Assembly: GCA_028876395.1 (NCBI GenBank)
Contig: JAGWRX010000038.1
Coordinates: 1 to 62,165 of the forward strand
DNA length: 62,165 bases
Reading direction: 5' to 3'
Source: Acidobacteriota bacterium
GTDB lineage: Bacteria > Acidobacteriota > Terriglobia > Terriglobales > Acidobacteriaceae
The translations under genes were made by a program, and so were the position numbers. Positions 26,251 to 33,923 of the stretch are shown here, in pieces. Numbering within the stretch: position 1 is the stretch's first letter; every line of letters begins with the position of its first letter. Under the pieces are notes generated by a model. That model was given only the letters and a program-made list of their open reading frames with translations. It had not been told where the DNA came from and did no database searches.

Positions 26251-28545
26251 ATGTCATACAAGCGTTATTGGCTTGTTCTAGCCATCGTCATCATAGGGTC
26301 ATTTGCCGTGCTGGGAGGAGTGGGGCGGAAGATGATCAGTCAGGCTCCTCCAATCCCGGATGTCTACACCACGGACGGGCAACTTCTTTTCACGGGCTCT
26401 TCCATCACCGACGGCCAGGGCGTCTGGCAGTCCATCGGCGGCCAGGAGATCGGCACGGTCTGGGGGCACGGGGCCTACGTCGCGCCCGACTGGAGTGCGG
26501 ATTGGCTGCATCGCGAGTCTGGCATTCTGCTGGATCGCTGGGCTCAGAGGGAAGGCGCGGCCAACTTTGCAGCGCTCAATTCAGATCAGCAGGCCGTGCT
26601 GCAGGCGCGCCTGGTCCGCGAGATGCGCACCAACACATATGACGCGGCGACGAACCGGGTTGTCATCAGCAGCGATCGCGCCGCAGCCTACCGGCAGCTT
26701 GCGGATTATTATGCAGGCGTCTTCGCGAACGGCCGCAAGGAATACGCCATCCCGCAGGGAGCGCTCACCGACACGGCCCGGCAGAAGCAGCTTGCCAACT
26801 TCTTCTGGTGGACTTCGTGGGCGGCAAGCACAGAACGCCCGGGCTCCACAGTCACATTTACAAACAACTGGCCGCATGAGCCGCTGGTCGCAAACGAAGC
26901 GACGCCGGGCGCGGTCTTGTGGAGCATCGTGAGTTTTGTCGGCCTGCTCGGCGGCATCGGCGCGCTCGTCTGGTGGTACGCATCGCAGGAAAAGGAGACC
27001 GTGCACGGCCCGTATCCGGCGCGCGATCCCTTCGTCGGCATGCGGCCGACACCGTCACAGCGCGCCACGATCAAATACTTCCTCGTGGTCGTGATTCTAT
27101 GGGCCGTTCAGATTCTGATGGGCGTCATCACCGCTCACTACGGCGTGGAGGGTCAGGGCTTCTACGGCTTCCCGCTGGACCGTTACCTGCCCTACGCCAT
27201 CACGCGCACCTGGCACCTGCAACTCGCGATCTTCTGGATTGCAACATCGTGGCTGGCAACGGGCCTCTATGTCGGCCCCGCAGTCAGTGGGCACGAGCCG
27301 CGCTTCCAGCGGCTGGGCGTCAACGTGCTGTTTGTTGCGCTGGTGCTGGTTGTCGGCGGATCGCTTGCGGGCGAGTGGCTCGGCATTCAGCAGCGGCTCG
27401 GCAATCTCTGGTTCTGGTTTGGCAGCCAGGGCTTTGAGTATGTGGACCTCGGCCGCTTCTGGCAGATTCTGCTGTTTATCGGCCTGGTGTTGTGGCTTGT
27501 CCTGATGGTCGCGTCGCTCAAGCCGGCACTGCAGCGCAAGAGCGAAGATCGCTCGCTGCTGTCGCTGTTCCTGCTTTCAAGCGTCGCCATTCCGCTGTTC
27601 TATGCGGCGGGCCTGATGTACGGCCAGCGGAGCCACCTGGTCACCGCCGAATACTGGCGCTGGTGGGTGGTTCACCTCTGGGTTGAGGGATTCTTTGAGG
27701 TGTTTGCCACCGTCGTCATCGCTTTCCTCTTCACGAGGCTCAGGCTGCTGGAAATTCGCAGCGCAACGCGAACGGTACTGTTTTCGACTTCCATCTTTCT
27801 TGCCGGCGGCATCATCGGCACCTTCCATCATCTGTACTTCTCGGGATCGTCGGCCATCGTCATTTCTCTGGGCGCAATCTTCAGCGCGCTTGAAGTAGTG
27901 CCTCTGACCCTGATCGGCTACGAGGCATGGGAGAATCTGCGCCTGGCCCGGCCCACGGAAAAAGCGCCGTGGCTCGCCAACTACAAATGGCCGATCTACT
28001 TCTTTGTGGCCGTTGCGTTCTGGAATATGGTGGGCGCGGGACTCTTCGGCTTCCTTATCAACCCGCCCATCGCCCTCTATTACATGCAGGGCTTGAACCT
28101 GACGCCTGTACACGGACACACAGCGCTCTTCGGTGTCTACGGCATGCTGGGACTTGGGCTGACACTGTTTTGCCTGCGCGTTCTGCAGCCCGGCCGCCCA
28201 TGGAAGCAGGGGGTCTTGAAAACGTCGTTCTGGTGCCTCAATATCGGACTGGTCTTCATGGTCGTCCTCAGCATGCTGCCCGTAGGACTGCTGCAGGCAT
28301 GGGCTTCCATCGAGCATGGCACCTGGTACGCGCGCTCGGCGGAGTTCCTGCAATCCCCTGCGATGCAGATGTTGCGTTGGATGCGGGTTCCCGGAGACAT
28401 TGTCTTCGCTCTCGGAGCCGCGCTTCTGGGCTGGTTTGTGCTTGGATTGCTGACCGGACACTCCTTCAGCAACGAAAATCCCGAGGCCGATGACGCTTCG
28501 CTATCCGCAGGCAAACGTTCCCGGCAAACATTGGTTGCTCGCTGA
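26251..28545 (+). CDS. norZ: Quinol-dependent nitric oxide reductase (qNOR)
   Basis: This enzyme reduces 2 NO to N2O with electrons from quinol in the inner membrane. The 764-residue length and the N-terminal periplasmic extension (residues about 30-215) after one anchoring helix mark the single-subunit qNOR form. Metal ligands are visible: His322 in TWHLQL, His485 with Glu489 in VVHLWVEGFFEV, His546 and His547 in GTFHHLYF, and His641/His643 in VHGHTALFG. About 14 helices are predicted. GAGGGAAGCA precedes ATG. No nitrite or nitrate reductase gene is nearby, so detoxification is more likely than full denitrification. Promoter site B predicts activation by the adjacent Crp/Fnr regulator. Confidence 0.95.
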   Translation: MSYKRYWLVLAIVIIGSFAVLGGVGRKMISQAPPIPDVYTTDGQLLFTGSSITDGQGVWQSIGGQEIGTVWGHGAYVAPDWSADWLHRESGILLDRWAQREGAANFAALNSDQQAVLQARLVREMRTNTYDAATNRVVISSDRAAAYRQLADYYAGVFANGRKEYAIPQGALTDTARQKQLANFFWWTSWAASTERPGSTVTFTNNWPHEPLVANEATPGAVLWSIVSFVGLLGGIGALVWWYASQEKETVHGPYPARDPFVGMRPTPSQRATIKYFLVVVILWAVQILMGVITAHYGVEGQGFYGFPLDRYLPYAITRTWHLQLAIFWIATSWLATGLYVGPAVSGHEPRFQRLGVNVLFVALVLVVGGSLAGEWLGIQQRLGNLWFWFGSQGFEYVDLGRFWQILLFIGLVLWLVLMVASLKPALQRKSEDRSLLSLFLLSSVAIPLFYAAGLMYGQRSHLVTAEYWRWWVVHLWVEGFFEVFATVVIAFLFTRLRLLEIRSATRTVLFSTSIFLAGGIIGTFHHLYFSGSSAIVISLGAIFSALEVVPLTLIGYEAWENLRLARPTEKAPWLANYKWPIYFFVAVAFWNMVGAGLFGFLINPPIALYYMQGLNLTPVHGHTALFGVYGMLGLGLTLFCLRVLQPGRPWKQGVLKTSFWCLNIGLVFMVVLSMLPVGLLQAWASIEHGTWYARSAEFLQSPAMQMLRWMRVPGDIVFALGAALLGWFVLGLLTGHSFSNENPEADDASLSAGKRSRQTLVAR

Positions 28546-28555
28546 TGCAAACTTT

Positions 28556-28595
28556 GCGGACCCTCAGTCGCCTTGCACCATGGCTGAGGGTCCGC
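28556..28595 (+). terminator. Strong hairpin after norZ
   Basis: A perfect 12-bp stem, GCGGACCCTCAG with CTGAGGGTCCGC, has a 16-nt loop and is followed by a mildly T-rich TTCTC. It starts 11 nt after the norZ stop. It probably ends or attenuates norZ transcription, leaving partial read-through into the cupin gene. Confidence 0.65.
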
Positions 28596-28639
28596 TTCTC
28601 ACCGTTGCGTTGCCAGGTAGCGCGATGAAGGCAGGGCTT

Positions 28640-28954
28640 ATGAATTACGCGTTTGTTGCCAATCTTCCAGATGAAATCACCGTACCCGAGCAAGGCATTC
28701 TGAGCAGGGTAATCCACAAGGACGAGAACACGACTATCACCGCATTCGGATTCTCTGCCGGAGAAGAGCTGTCGCCCCACTCTGCTTCTACTCCCGCAAT
28801 CCTCTATTTTCTTGAGGGTGAGGCTGAGGTCCAGTTGGGAGACGAGATGAAGCACGCACAGCCCGGTACCTTTATCTACATGCCACCGATGCTCGTGCAC
28901 GGCATCTCGACAAAATCCTCCGTCAAGATGCTGCTCATTCAAATCAAGAGATGA
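28640..28954 (+). CDS. Small cupin-domain protein of the NO island
   Basis: The 104-residue protein is a single conserved barrel (cupin_2 type). GFSAGEELSPHSASTPAILYFLEGEAEVQLGD is the first cupin motif region and GTFIYMPPMLVHGI the second. Metal-ligand candidates are His in LSPHS, Glu in FLEGE and His in LVHGI. Start 28640 (MNYAFVANL) fits the usual compact family N-terminus; in-frame ATGs at 28625 and 28580 are possible, but the latter lies in the norZ terminator. It follows norZ on the same strand by 94 nt. Its function is unknown; a metal- or NO-linked small-molecule role is only suggested by context. Confidence 0.8.
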   Translation: MNYAFVANLPDEITVPEQGILSRVIHKDENTTITAFGFSAGEELSPHSASTPAILYFLEGEAEVQLGDEMKHAQPGTFIYMPPMLVHGISTKSSVKMLLIQIKR

Positions 28955-29005
28955 GCAGAAGGCGCATCATAGTGAGAGAAGAAGCAGCTCACTGGAGGGC
29001 ATTCC

Positions 29006-29368
29006 ATGATTCAACTGAGGCGTGTCTACGATCCACCAGGCGATCACGATGGGGCCAGGTTTCTGGTCGAACGCCTTTGGCCGCGAGGCGTAAAGAAGTC
29101 GGCACTCACGATGCAGGCGTGGCTGAAAGATGCGGCGCCGAGCACAGCGCTGCGGCAATGGTTCGGACACGACCCCGCGCGATGGAATGAATTCCGGAAG
29201 CGCTATTTTGCGGAATTGAGCAAGCACCCCGACGCATTGCATCCTATTCTCGACGCTGCACGGCATGGTGCGGTCACGCTGCTTTACAGTTCGCATGACA
29301 CTGAGTACAACAATGCCGTTGCGCTGAAGGAGTTCCTGGAGAGCCGGCTTCTCTCCGCGCGGCCATAG
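29006..29368 (+). CDS. DUF488 family protein (YeaO-like)
   Basis: The 120-residue protein has the family landmarks RVYDPPGDHDGARFLVERLWPRG near the N-terminus, a central WFGHDPARWNEFRKRY, and VTLLYSSHDTEYNNAVALKEFL at the end. DUF488 proteins are small alpha/beta proteins of unknown activity, with conserved basic and acidic residues around the RxxDP and RLWPRG segments. GGAGG is 7 nt before ATG. It lies 51 nt after the cupin gene in the norZ direction, so it may be in the same unit. DUF488 genes often accompany redox or metal stress genes, but no mechanism is established. Confidence 0.85.
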   Translation: MIQLRRVYDPPGDHDGARFLVERLWPRGVKKSALTMQAWLKDAAPSTALRQWFGHDPARWNEFRKRYFAELSKHPDALHPILDAARHGAVTLLYSSHDTEYNNAVALKEFLESRLLSARP

Positions 29369-29407
29369 AGCACCGGCTATGGTATTCCAGATTCAGTCGC
29401 GGCGGGG

Positions 29408-29944
29408 TCACGTATTGCGCCGCGCTTTGAATTCTCCTCCGATTTCGCCAAGAGTCTGCTGATTGAAGAGTGCAGCCGCGCGCGGAAACACAACTTCCTC
29501 TTCGATGCGGATATGTTCTTCGTACAAGCTTTGCAACTGCCCGGTGCGCAACAGCAGGCGGTTTTCGTCCTCGTCTCCCAGGCTGCCATTCGCAATCCAT
29601 TTTGCATAGAGCAGTGCCGCTTCATCGTGATGCGCAGTCGCCTCATGGTGTTCAGCCTCCAACCGCTCCACCTCTTCAGTTGTGCCAGAGGGACCGCTTG
29701 CGCGCAGCCGGGGGAAGACAGACTGCTCCTCATCTTCATTGTGGCGAGGGCCGGACTGGGCGAAATAGCGAAGCGCGGACTCGACGGCGTGCCGTTCCTC
29801 GCCGCTCAGTGCGCGGCCGCGCGCCCGCCGGCAAACCTGGAACAGGATGCCGAGGAAACTTTCAATCCTGCGATGGCAATCCTTCAGCATCCCGATGGGA
29901 TCGTCAAAGCCGCTGTCAGGTTTTGCGCCGATGACTACTGGCAT
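29408..29944 (-). CDS. Hemerythrin HHE-domain protein
   Basis: The 178-residue four-helix protein carries the di-iron ligand pattern of bacterial hemerythrins: His in LKDCHRRIE near residue 24, PRHNEDEEQSVFPRL in helix 2 (HxxxE), LEAEHHEATAHHDE in helix 3, and LYEEHIRIEEEVVFPRA in helix 4. Such domains bind O2 or NO or store iron. AAGGAG about 8 nt before ATG is clear. Upstream on the minus strand are a TACAAT -10 (30004 to 29999) and then site C, about 41-47 nt from the predicted start, so it should belong to the same regulon. It is convergent with the DUF488 gene. Confidence 0.88.
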   Translation of the reverse strand: MPVVIGAKPDSGFDDPIGMLKDCHRRIESFLGILFQVCRRARGRALSGEERHAVESALRYFAQSGPRHNEDEEQSVFPRLRASGPSGTTEEVERLEAEHHEATAHHDEAALLYAKWIANGSLGDEDENRLLLRTGQLQSLYEEHIRIEEEVVFPRAAALFNQQTLGEIGGEFKARRNT

Positions 29945-30031
29945 AAATCAGCTCCTTCGCGTCTGCCGCGCAGAACATGCCGGGCAACCGCACCAATGAT
30001 TGTATGAGACTGTGCGGAAATGGCCTGCGCA

Positions 30032-30045
30032 GTGACTAAAGTCGC
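30032..30045. promoter_or_regulatory. NO-island palindrome, site C (hemerythrin promoter)
   Basis: The element GTGAC-TAAA-GTCGC equals site A. Here it is framed by a longer inverted repeat, CCTGCGC (30024-30030) and GCGCAGG (30044-30050). The minus-strand -10 TACAAT puts the centre about 46 nt upstream of the start (about 41 with the overlapping TCATAC). Confidence 0.7.
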
Positions 30046-30159
30046 GCAGGGAGGATGCTTCTGCAATCGCCGCAAGCCCGTGGGCTGCCGAATGTTAACG
30101 GCGCAATCCATGTCCTGGCGGCGCACCGCTATACGCCGGCGCGATTTTCTCCCTGCGCG

Positions 30160-30173
30160 GTGACATAAGTTAC
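30160..30173. promoter_or_regulatory. NO-island palindrome, site D (ric-nnrS promoter)
   Basis: The element is GTGAC-ATAA-GTTAC, the most diverged copy but with better arm symmetry than the other copies. A TACGTT -10-like hexamer at 30196-30201 predicts a start near 30208 and puts the centre at about -41.5. Sites C and D lie back to back in a 275-bp divergent region. Confidence 0.68.
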
Positions 30174-30219
30174 TGTCGCGAGGCTTCGATGCCGTTACGT
30201 TGATGGTGGAGCGTGCCCT

Positions 30220-30951
30220 ATGAGCATCACCAACATGCCGCTGCGCGAGATTGCCACGGAGCTTCCCGCGGCGATTTCCATCTTCGAGCAGTTTGACATC
30301 GACCTATGCGCCTGGGGAGACAAACCCCTCAGCGAAGCGTGCGCGGAGTTGCGGCTCTCAACGGATCAGGTGCGCGAAAAGCTGGATGCATTGTCTGTTG
30401 CAGAAGGCGGCGTGCGCGACTCGGCGGGCCTTTCGCTTACCAAATTGATCCAGCGCATCGTGCGCGTGCACCATCGGCGTGTGCGGCAGGACCTGCCCGC
30501 GCTGGCGCGCATGGCGGCAAAGCTGGACAACAGGCGCTCCAGCCAGAACAGGCCCGGAGCTTCGCTTGCGCACTCCATTCAGATTCTGCACGCCGACCTG
30601 CTGGCGCATATCGAGAAGGAGGAGCAGATACTCTTTCCCTGCATTGCGGCGATGGAAGAGGAAGACGGCGTGCTTTACCATTCAGAACGCGCGTGTTTCC
30701 CCTCAGTCCGCGAGCCGATTGCTGCAATGATGAGGGAGCACGCAGCGGCCGATAGGACGATCGACGAGTTGCGTGACCGCACTGGCAACTTCGAAGCAGC
30801 CGCTGATGCCTGCTCAACGCAGCGCGCTCTCTACGGCGGCTTAAGCAACTTTGAAGCAGACCTGCGCGAGCATCTCCATCTTGAAAACGACATCTTGTTT
30901 CCGCGCACCATCACAGCCGAGCTGGAACTGCGAAATAGGAGGCAGCCATGA
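30220..30951 (+). CDS. ric: RIC-type iron-sulfur cluster repair di-iron protein (YtfE/ScdA/DnrN)
   Basis: RIC proteins repair Fe-S clusters damaged by NO or peroxide in the cytosol. The 243-residue protein has the ScdA_N/DUF542 domain in residues 1-65 (IATELPAAISIFEQFDIDLCAWGD, then EAC), followed by a hemerythrin-like bundle with VHHRRVRQDLP, LHADLLAHIEKEEQILFPCI, MREHAAADRTID and LREHLHLENDILFPR, which hold the di-iron His/Glu set. In the N-terminal domain the usual adjacent Cys pair is LCAWG, with one Cys replaced. GGTGGAG precedes ATG. It overlaps nnrS by 4 nt (ATGA) and is led by site D. Confidence 0.9.
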   Translation: MSITNMPLREIATELPAAISIFEQFDIDLCAWGDKPLSEACAELRLSTDQVREKLDALSVAEGGVRDSAGLSLTKLIQRIVRVHHRRVRQDLPALARMAAKLDNRRSSQNRPGASLAHSIQILHADLLAHIEKEEQILFPCIAAMEEEDGVLYHSERACFPSVREPIAAMMREHAAADRTIDELRDRTGNFEAAADACSTQRALYGGLSNFEADLREHLHLENDILFPRTITAELELRNRRQP

Positions 30952-32306
30952 CCACAGCAGAGAAATCCACCTCCGTGGCGCAAGGGCCCGATACATTTGT
31001 TCTTCCGATCCTGGTCCGCGAAAAACAGAAGAGCCTGATGCTGCGTGCTTGGATCATGGGCGGGCTCTTCTTTATGGCCCTGCCGGGGACACTGCTTGGC
31101 TTCTCAAACCTGATGGCGATCAGCGCAGGTCACGGCCTGGCCGCGCTGCCCGCGGCATGGCTTCAGGGTCACGGTCATGCACAGATGTTTGGCTGGATTG
31201 GCAGCTTTGTGCTCGGCATCGGCTTCTACTCCCAGCCGGGAAAGGAACGCACCGCTCTCCGGCGGCAATTCATCTGCTTCGTGCTGTGGACGCTGGGTGT
31301 GGCGTTGCGCTGGCTCGCCAGCGTCTATGGATGGCATTGGGAAATTCTGTTTCCCGTTTCTGCGGGCATGGAGCTTGTTGCAATTCTGATATTCCTGCAG
31401 GCGGCATCGCACCACAAGCTTCCAGCGCCGGCCCAGCCCCACGCGGCGAGACCGAAGATGGAGCTGTGGATGCTTTCAGTGTTGCTGGGTACGGCGGGCC
31501 TGGCGGCAGGGGTCATCTTCAATTTCGTGGAATGTGTGCATCTCGCTCTGCGTGGACAGGATCGAGCCTTTCCCCATGGCCTGGATCAGCGCTACCTTGT
31601 CCTGCTTGGATGGGGATTTCTTGCGCCCATGGTGTGGGGATTCTCCGCGCGCTGGCTGCACTCATTTCTCTCGATTCCGCGGCCCAGTGCGCCGCTGCTG
31701 AAGCTTGCGCTGGCGCTGGACATAGCCGGTGTCCTGTGCGGCGTTGCGGGCTTCGCAATTGCGGCGGCCACTCTGCTGACCGCGAGCGCGGTCGTCATCG
31801 CATTCGCAATCCAGGTTGTGCGGGCCGCGCAGGGAACTCCCAAAGTGCAGGGAATTCATCCCAGCTTTCCATTTTTTGTTCGCATTACCTATCTCTGGCT
31901 GGTGATTGCTGCCGGCATGAGCATATGGGCAGCGCTCGCTGATCAACACGGCGGCATCTGGGGAGCGTCGCGCCACGCGCTTACGGTGGGCTTTGCCGCC
32001 ACGATGGTCTTCTCCATCGGCCCGCGCATTCTGCCCCATTTTTCCGGGGTGCGCGCGCTGTTCAGCAAGCGCCTGATGCTGCTGAGCCTGCTCCTGCTGC
32101 AGATTGGATGCACGCTGCGGGTCAGCTCCGAGCCGCTTGCCTACGAGGGCATTCTGCCGTTTGCGTGGAAGACGCTGCCCATCTCGGGAATGCTTGAGCT
32201 GAGCGGGGTGATCGTGTTCGCCATCAACATTGCATTGACGCTGCTTGCCGGGAAATCTGCATTTGCGCAGACCGCCGAAAGCCAGCATGCGACGCCTGCA
32301 GCCTGA
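30948..32306 (+). CDS. nnrS: NnrS family haem-copper membrane protein
   Basis: NnrS proteins are 12-helix inner-membrane haem proteins that protect against NO, probably by limiting dinitrosyl-iron complexes. The 452-residue protein has many helices and the family segments GLAALPAAWLQGHGHAQMFGWIGSFVLGIGFY, WGFLAPMVWGFSARWL and HALTVGFAATMVFSIGPRILPHFSG, with conserved His that may bind haem and copper. The start overlaps the ric stop by 4 nt, so the two genes are translationally coupled. It is the last gene of the island; the next gene is convergent 91 nt away. Confidence 0.92.
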   Translation: MTTAEKSTSVAQGPDTFVLPILVREKQKSLMLRAWIMGGLFFMALPGTLLGFSNLMAISAGHGLAALPAAWLQGHGHAQMFGWIGSFVLGIGFYSQPGKERTALRRQFICFVLWTLGVALRWLASVYGWHWEILFPVSAGMELVAILIFLQAASHHKLPAPAQPHAARPKMELWMLSVLLGTAGLAAGVIFNFVECVHLALRGQDRAFPHGLDQRYLVLLGWGFLAPMVWGFSARWLHSFLSIPRPSAPLLKLALALDIAGVLCGVAGFAIAAATLLTASAVVIAFAIQVVRAAQGTPKVQGIHPSFPFFVRITYLWLVIAAGMSIWAALADQHGGIWGASRHALTVGFAATMVFSIGPRILPHFSGVRALFSKRLMLLSLLLLQIGCTLRVSSEPLAYEGILPFAWKTLPISGMLELSGVIVFAINIALTLLAGKSAFAQTAESQHATPAA

Positions 32307-32396
32307 TGCGCGGACTGGCACCAGGGACTCCCTCGCACGGATGCGGTATGGATTCTGTCAGCGGGTTCACCGCCCGCTGGCTGTGCTGGACGCACG

Positions 32397-33710
32397 TCAG
32401 CGAGCAGCAGCCGGCGCAAGTTTGTATCCCCAGAAGGCGTACAGCGCCACGCAGAGATAGCACACCAGGGGAACCACCATTGCGGCCGCCATGCTCTTTG
32501 TGGTTTGAAACACGAGGCCGATCAGCGGCGTGAAAACCGCGCCGCCGATAATTGCCATCACGATCAGCGAAGCTCCGGCCTTCGTGTTCGGCCCGAGATC
32601 TCTCAGGCCCAGCACAAAGATGGTTGGATACATGAGCGACATGAAAAAGCTGGTCAGGAAGATTGCCCATAGTCCGACCCAGCCGGGGAAAAGGATTCCG
32701 ATTGTCACCAGAACGATATTGGCAAGGGCAAACAACCCCATCATCGTGCTGGCACGCATGACCTTCATCCAATGGCTTGCGGAAAAACGGCCTACACCAA
32801 AGCCCACAAGCGTCCCGGTAAGGAAGTACCCCGCAGCCTTTTCAGGCAGGTGAGTATAGTCCTGAACATATTGGATGAAGTAACTCCACGTGCCGACCTG
32901 CGCGCCCACGTAGCAGAACTGCGCCAGCACGGCAAAAAGAAAGTGAGGATAGCGAAGTAACTCCCGATAACTCCCGTACGGCTCATCGGATCCCGATGAC
33001 CGTCCCGCGGCAATTGCGGGGAAGGGCGTGCGCAGGATGAGAAGCGTCCACAGGAGAACGACCACGCCGAGCACCAGGTAGGGCGCGATGACGCGCATGG
33101 TTTCATGCTGCAGGTATGCATCGTAGGTTCCGGCAAGCTTGAGCCTGGCAATATCGGCAGCTTTCAGCTCGACGCCGGAAAAGATGAACAGCGTGCCGAT
33201 CAGCACGCCGGTGATGGCTCCGATGGGGTTGAATGCCTGCGAGAAATTGAGGCGGCGCACCGCGCTGTCAGGGTGGCCAAGCTGCGCTATCAGCGGATTG
33301 GCTCCCGTCTCAAGGAATCCAAGGCCGCTGGCAATGACAAACAGAGCCAGCAGAAACAGCGAATAGCTGCGCGCTTCAGCGGCAGGCAGAAAGAGAAAGG
33401 TTCCCACGCTGTAGAGCAGCAGGCCGACGACAAGGCCAACCTTGTAGCCGTGACGCCGCATGACCATGGCCGCCGGCACGGAGAATACAAAGTATCCCGT
33501 GTAGAACGCCGACTGCACCAGGCCCGCCTGCAGCCGCGTAATCTCGAAGGACTTCATGAACTGGCGAATGAGAACATCGTTCAGATTGTTCGGAATTCCC
33601 CAGAGAAAAAACAGCCCTGTGACAAGGATGAAGGCGGTTGCATTCTGCGCCGGGAACAGCGGCGCACTGTCGCTTTGATCGGACTTCGGCGGGGCCATCG
33701 CAAACGCCAT
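32397..33710 (-). CDS. fucP: L-fucose:H+ symporter-type MFS permease (FucP family)
   Basis: The 437-residue protein has 12 predicted helices. LFFLWGIPNNLNDVLIRQFMKSFE closely matches the first helix and loop of FucP, and ETGANPLIAQLG matches the conserved TGAN motif. AAGGAG lies 6 nt before ATG. It is divergent from a GH3 glycosidase, with 213 bp between holding a well-formed promoter and a spaced direct repeat. This suggests uptake of the monosaccharide released by the GH3. The exact sugar is not readable from sequence; 'fucP' denotes the family. Confidence 0.88.
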   Translation of the reverse strand: MAFAMAPPKSDQSDSAPLFPAQNATAFILVTGLFFLWGIPNNLNDVLIRQFMKSFEITRLQAGLVQSAFYTGYFVFSVPAAMVMRRHGYKVGLVVGLLLYSVGTFLFLPAAEARSYSLFLLALFVIASGLGFLETGANPLIAQLGHPDSAVRRLNFSQAFNPIGAITGVLIGTLFIFSGVELKAADIARLKLAGTYDAYLQHETMRVIAPYLVLGVVVLLWTLLILRTPFPAIAAGRSSGSDEPYGSYRELLRYPHFLFAVLAQFCYVGAQVGTWSYFIQYVQDYTHLPEKAAGYFLTGTLVGFGVGRFSASHWMKVMRASTMMGLFALANIVLVTIGILFPGWVGLWAIFLTSFFMSLMYPTIFVLGLRDLGPNTKAGASLIVMAIIGGAVFTPLIGLVFQTTKSMAAAMVVPLVCYLCVALYAFWGYKLAPAAAR

Positions 33711-33776
33711 CCACTACTCCTTCCTCGCAGAAACCATGACTTTGCCGCTTCAGGTCCGTCGGCCTCTGCCACAAAG

Positions 33777-33806
33777 TTCACTGCCCGTTCTACACCATTC
33801 ACTGCC
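33777..33806. promoter_or_regulatory. Direct repeat TTCACTGCC, two copies 21 bp apart, in the fucP/GH3 divergent region
   Basis: TTCACTGCC occurs at 33777-33785 and 33798-33806. The 21-bp period is two helical turns, so a regulator could bind both on one DNA face. It lies between the divergent genes and is a candidate operator for sugar control. Confidence 0.45.
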
Positions 33807-33874
33807 ATCGTGTCTCGCACCCTGGCTACATTGCCGGAAACGGAGGAGAGAGTGCCGCGTACCCGCAACTGCGG

Positions 33875-33903
33875 TTGTCTTCGCCGGGCATTGACCTTAA
33901 TAT
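33875..33903 (+). promoter_or_regulatory. Promoter of the GH3 gene, TTGTCT-N17-TAATAT
   Basis: The -35 TTGTCT (33875-33880) and -10 TAATAT (33898-33903) are exactly 17 bp apart. The predicted start near 33910 leaves a short leader that contains the GGAG ribosome site before ATG 33924. This is the best sigma70-type promoter I found in the window. Confidence 0.6.
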
Positions 33904-33923
33904 GGGCTCTCTGGAGCCACCCC

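Noticed and set aside
33105-33923. N-terminal extension of the GH3 gene by 273 codons
   Set aside because: The extension overlaps the divergent FucP-type gene and is not similar to GH3 proteins. A promoter, ribosome site and signal peptide all mark 33924 as the start.
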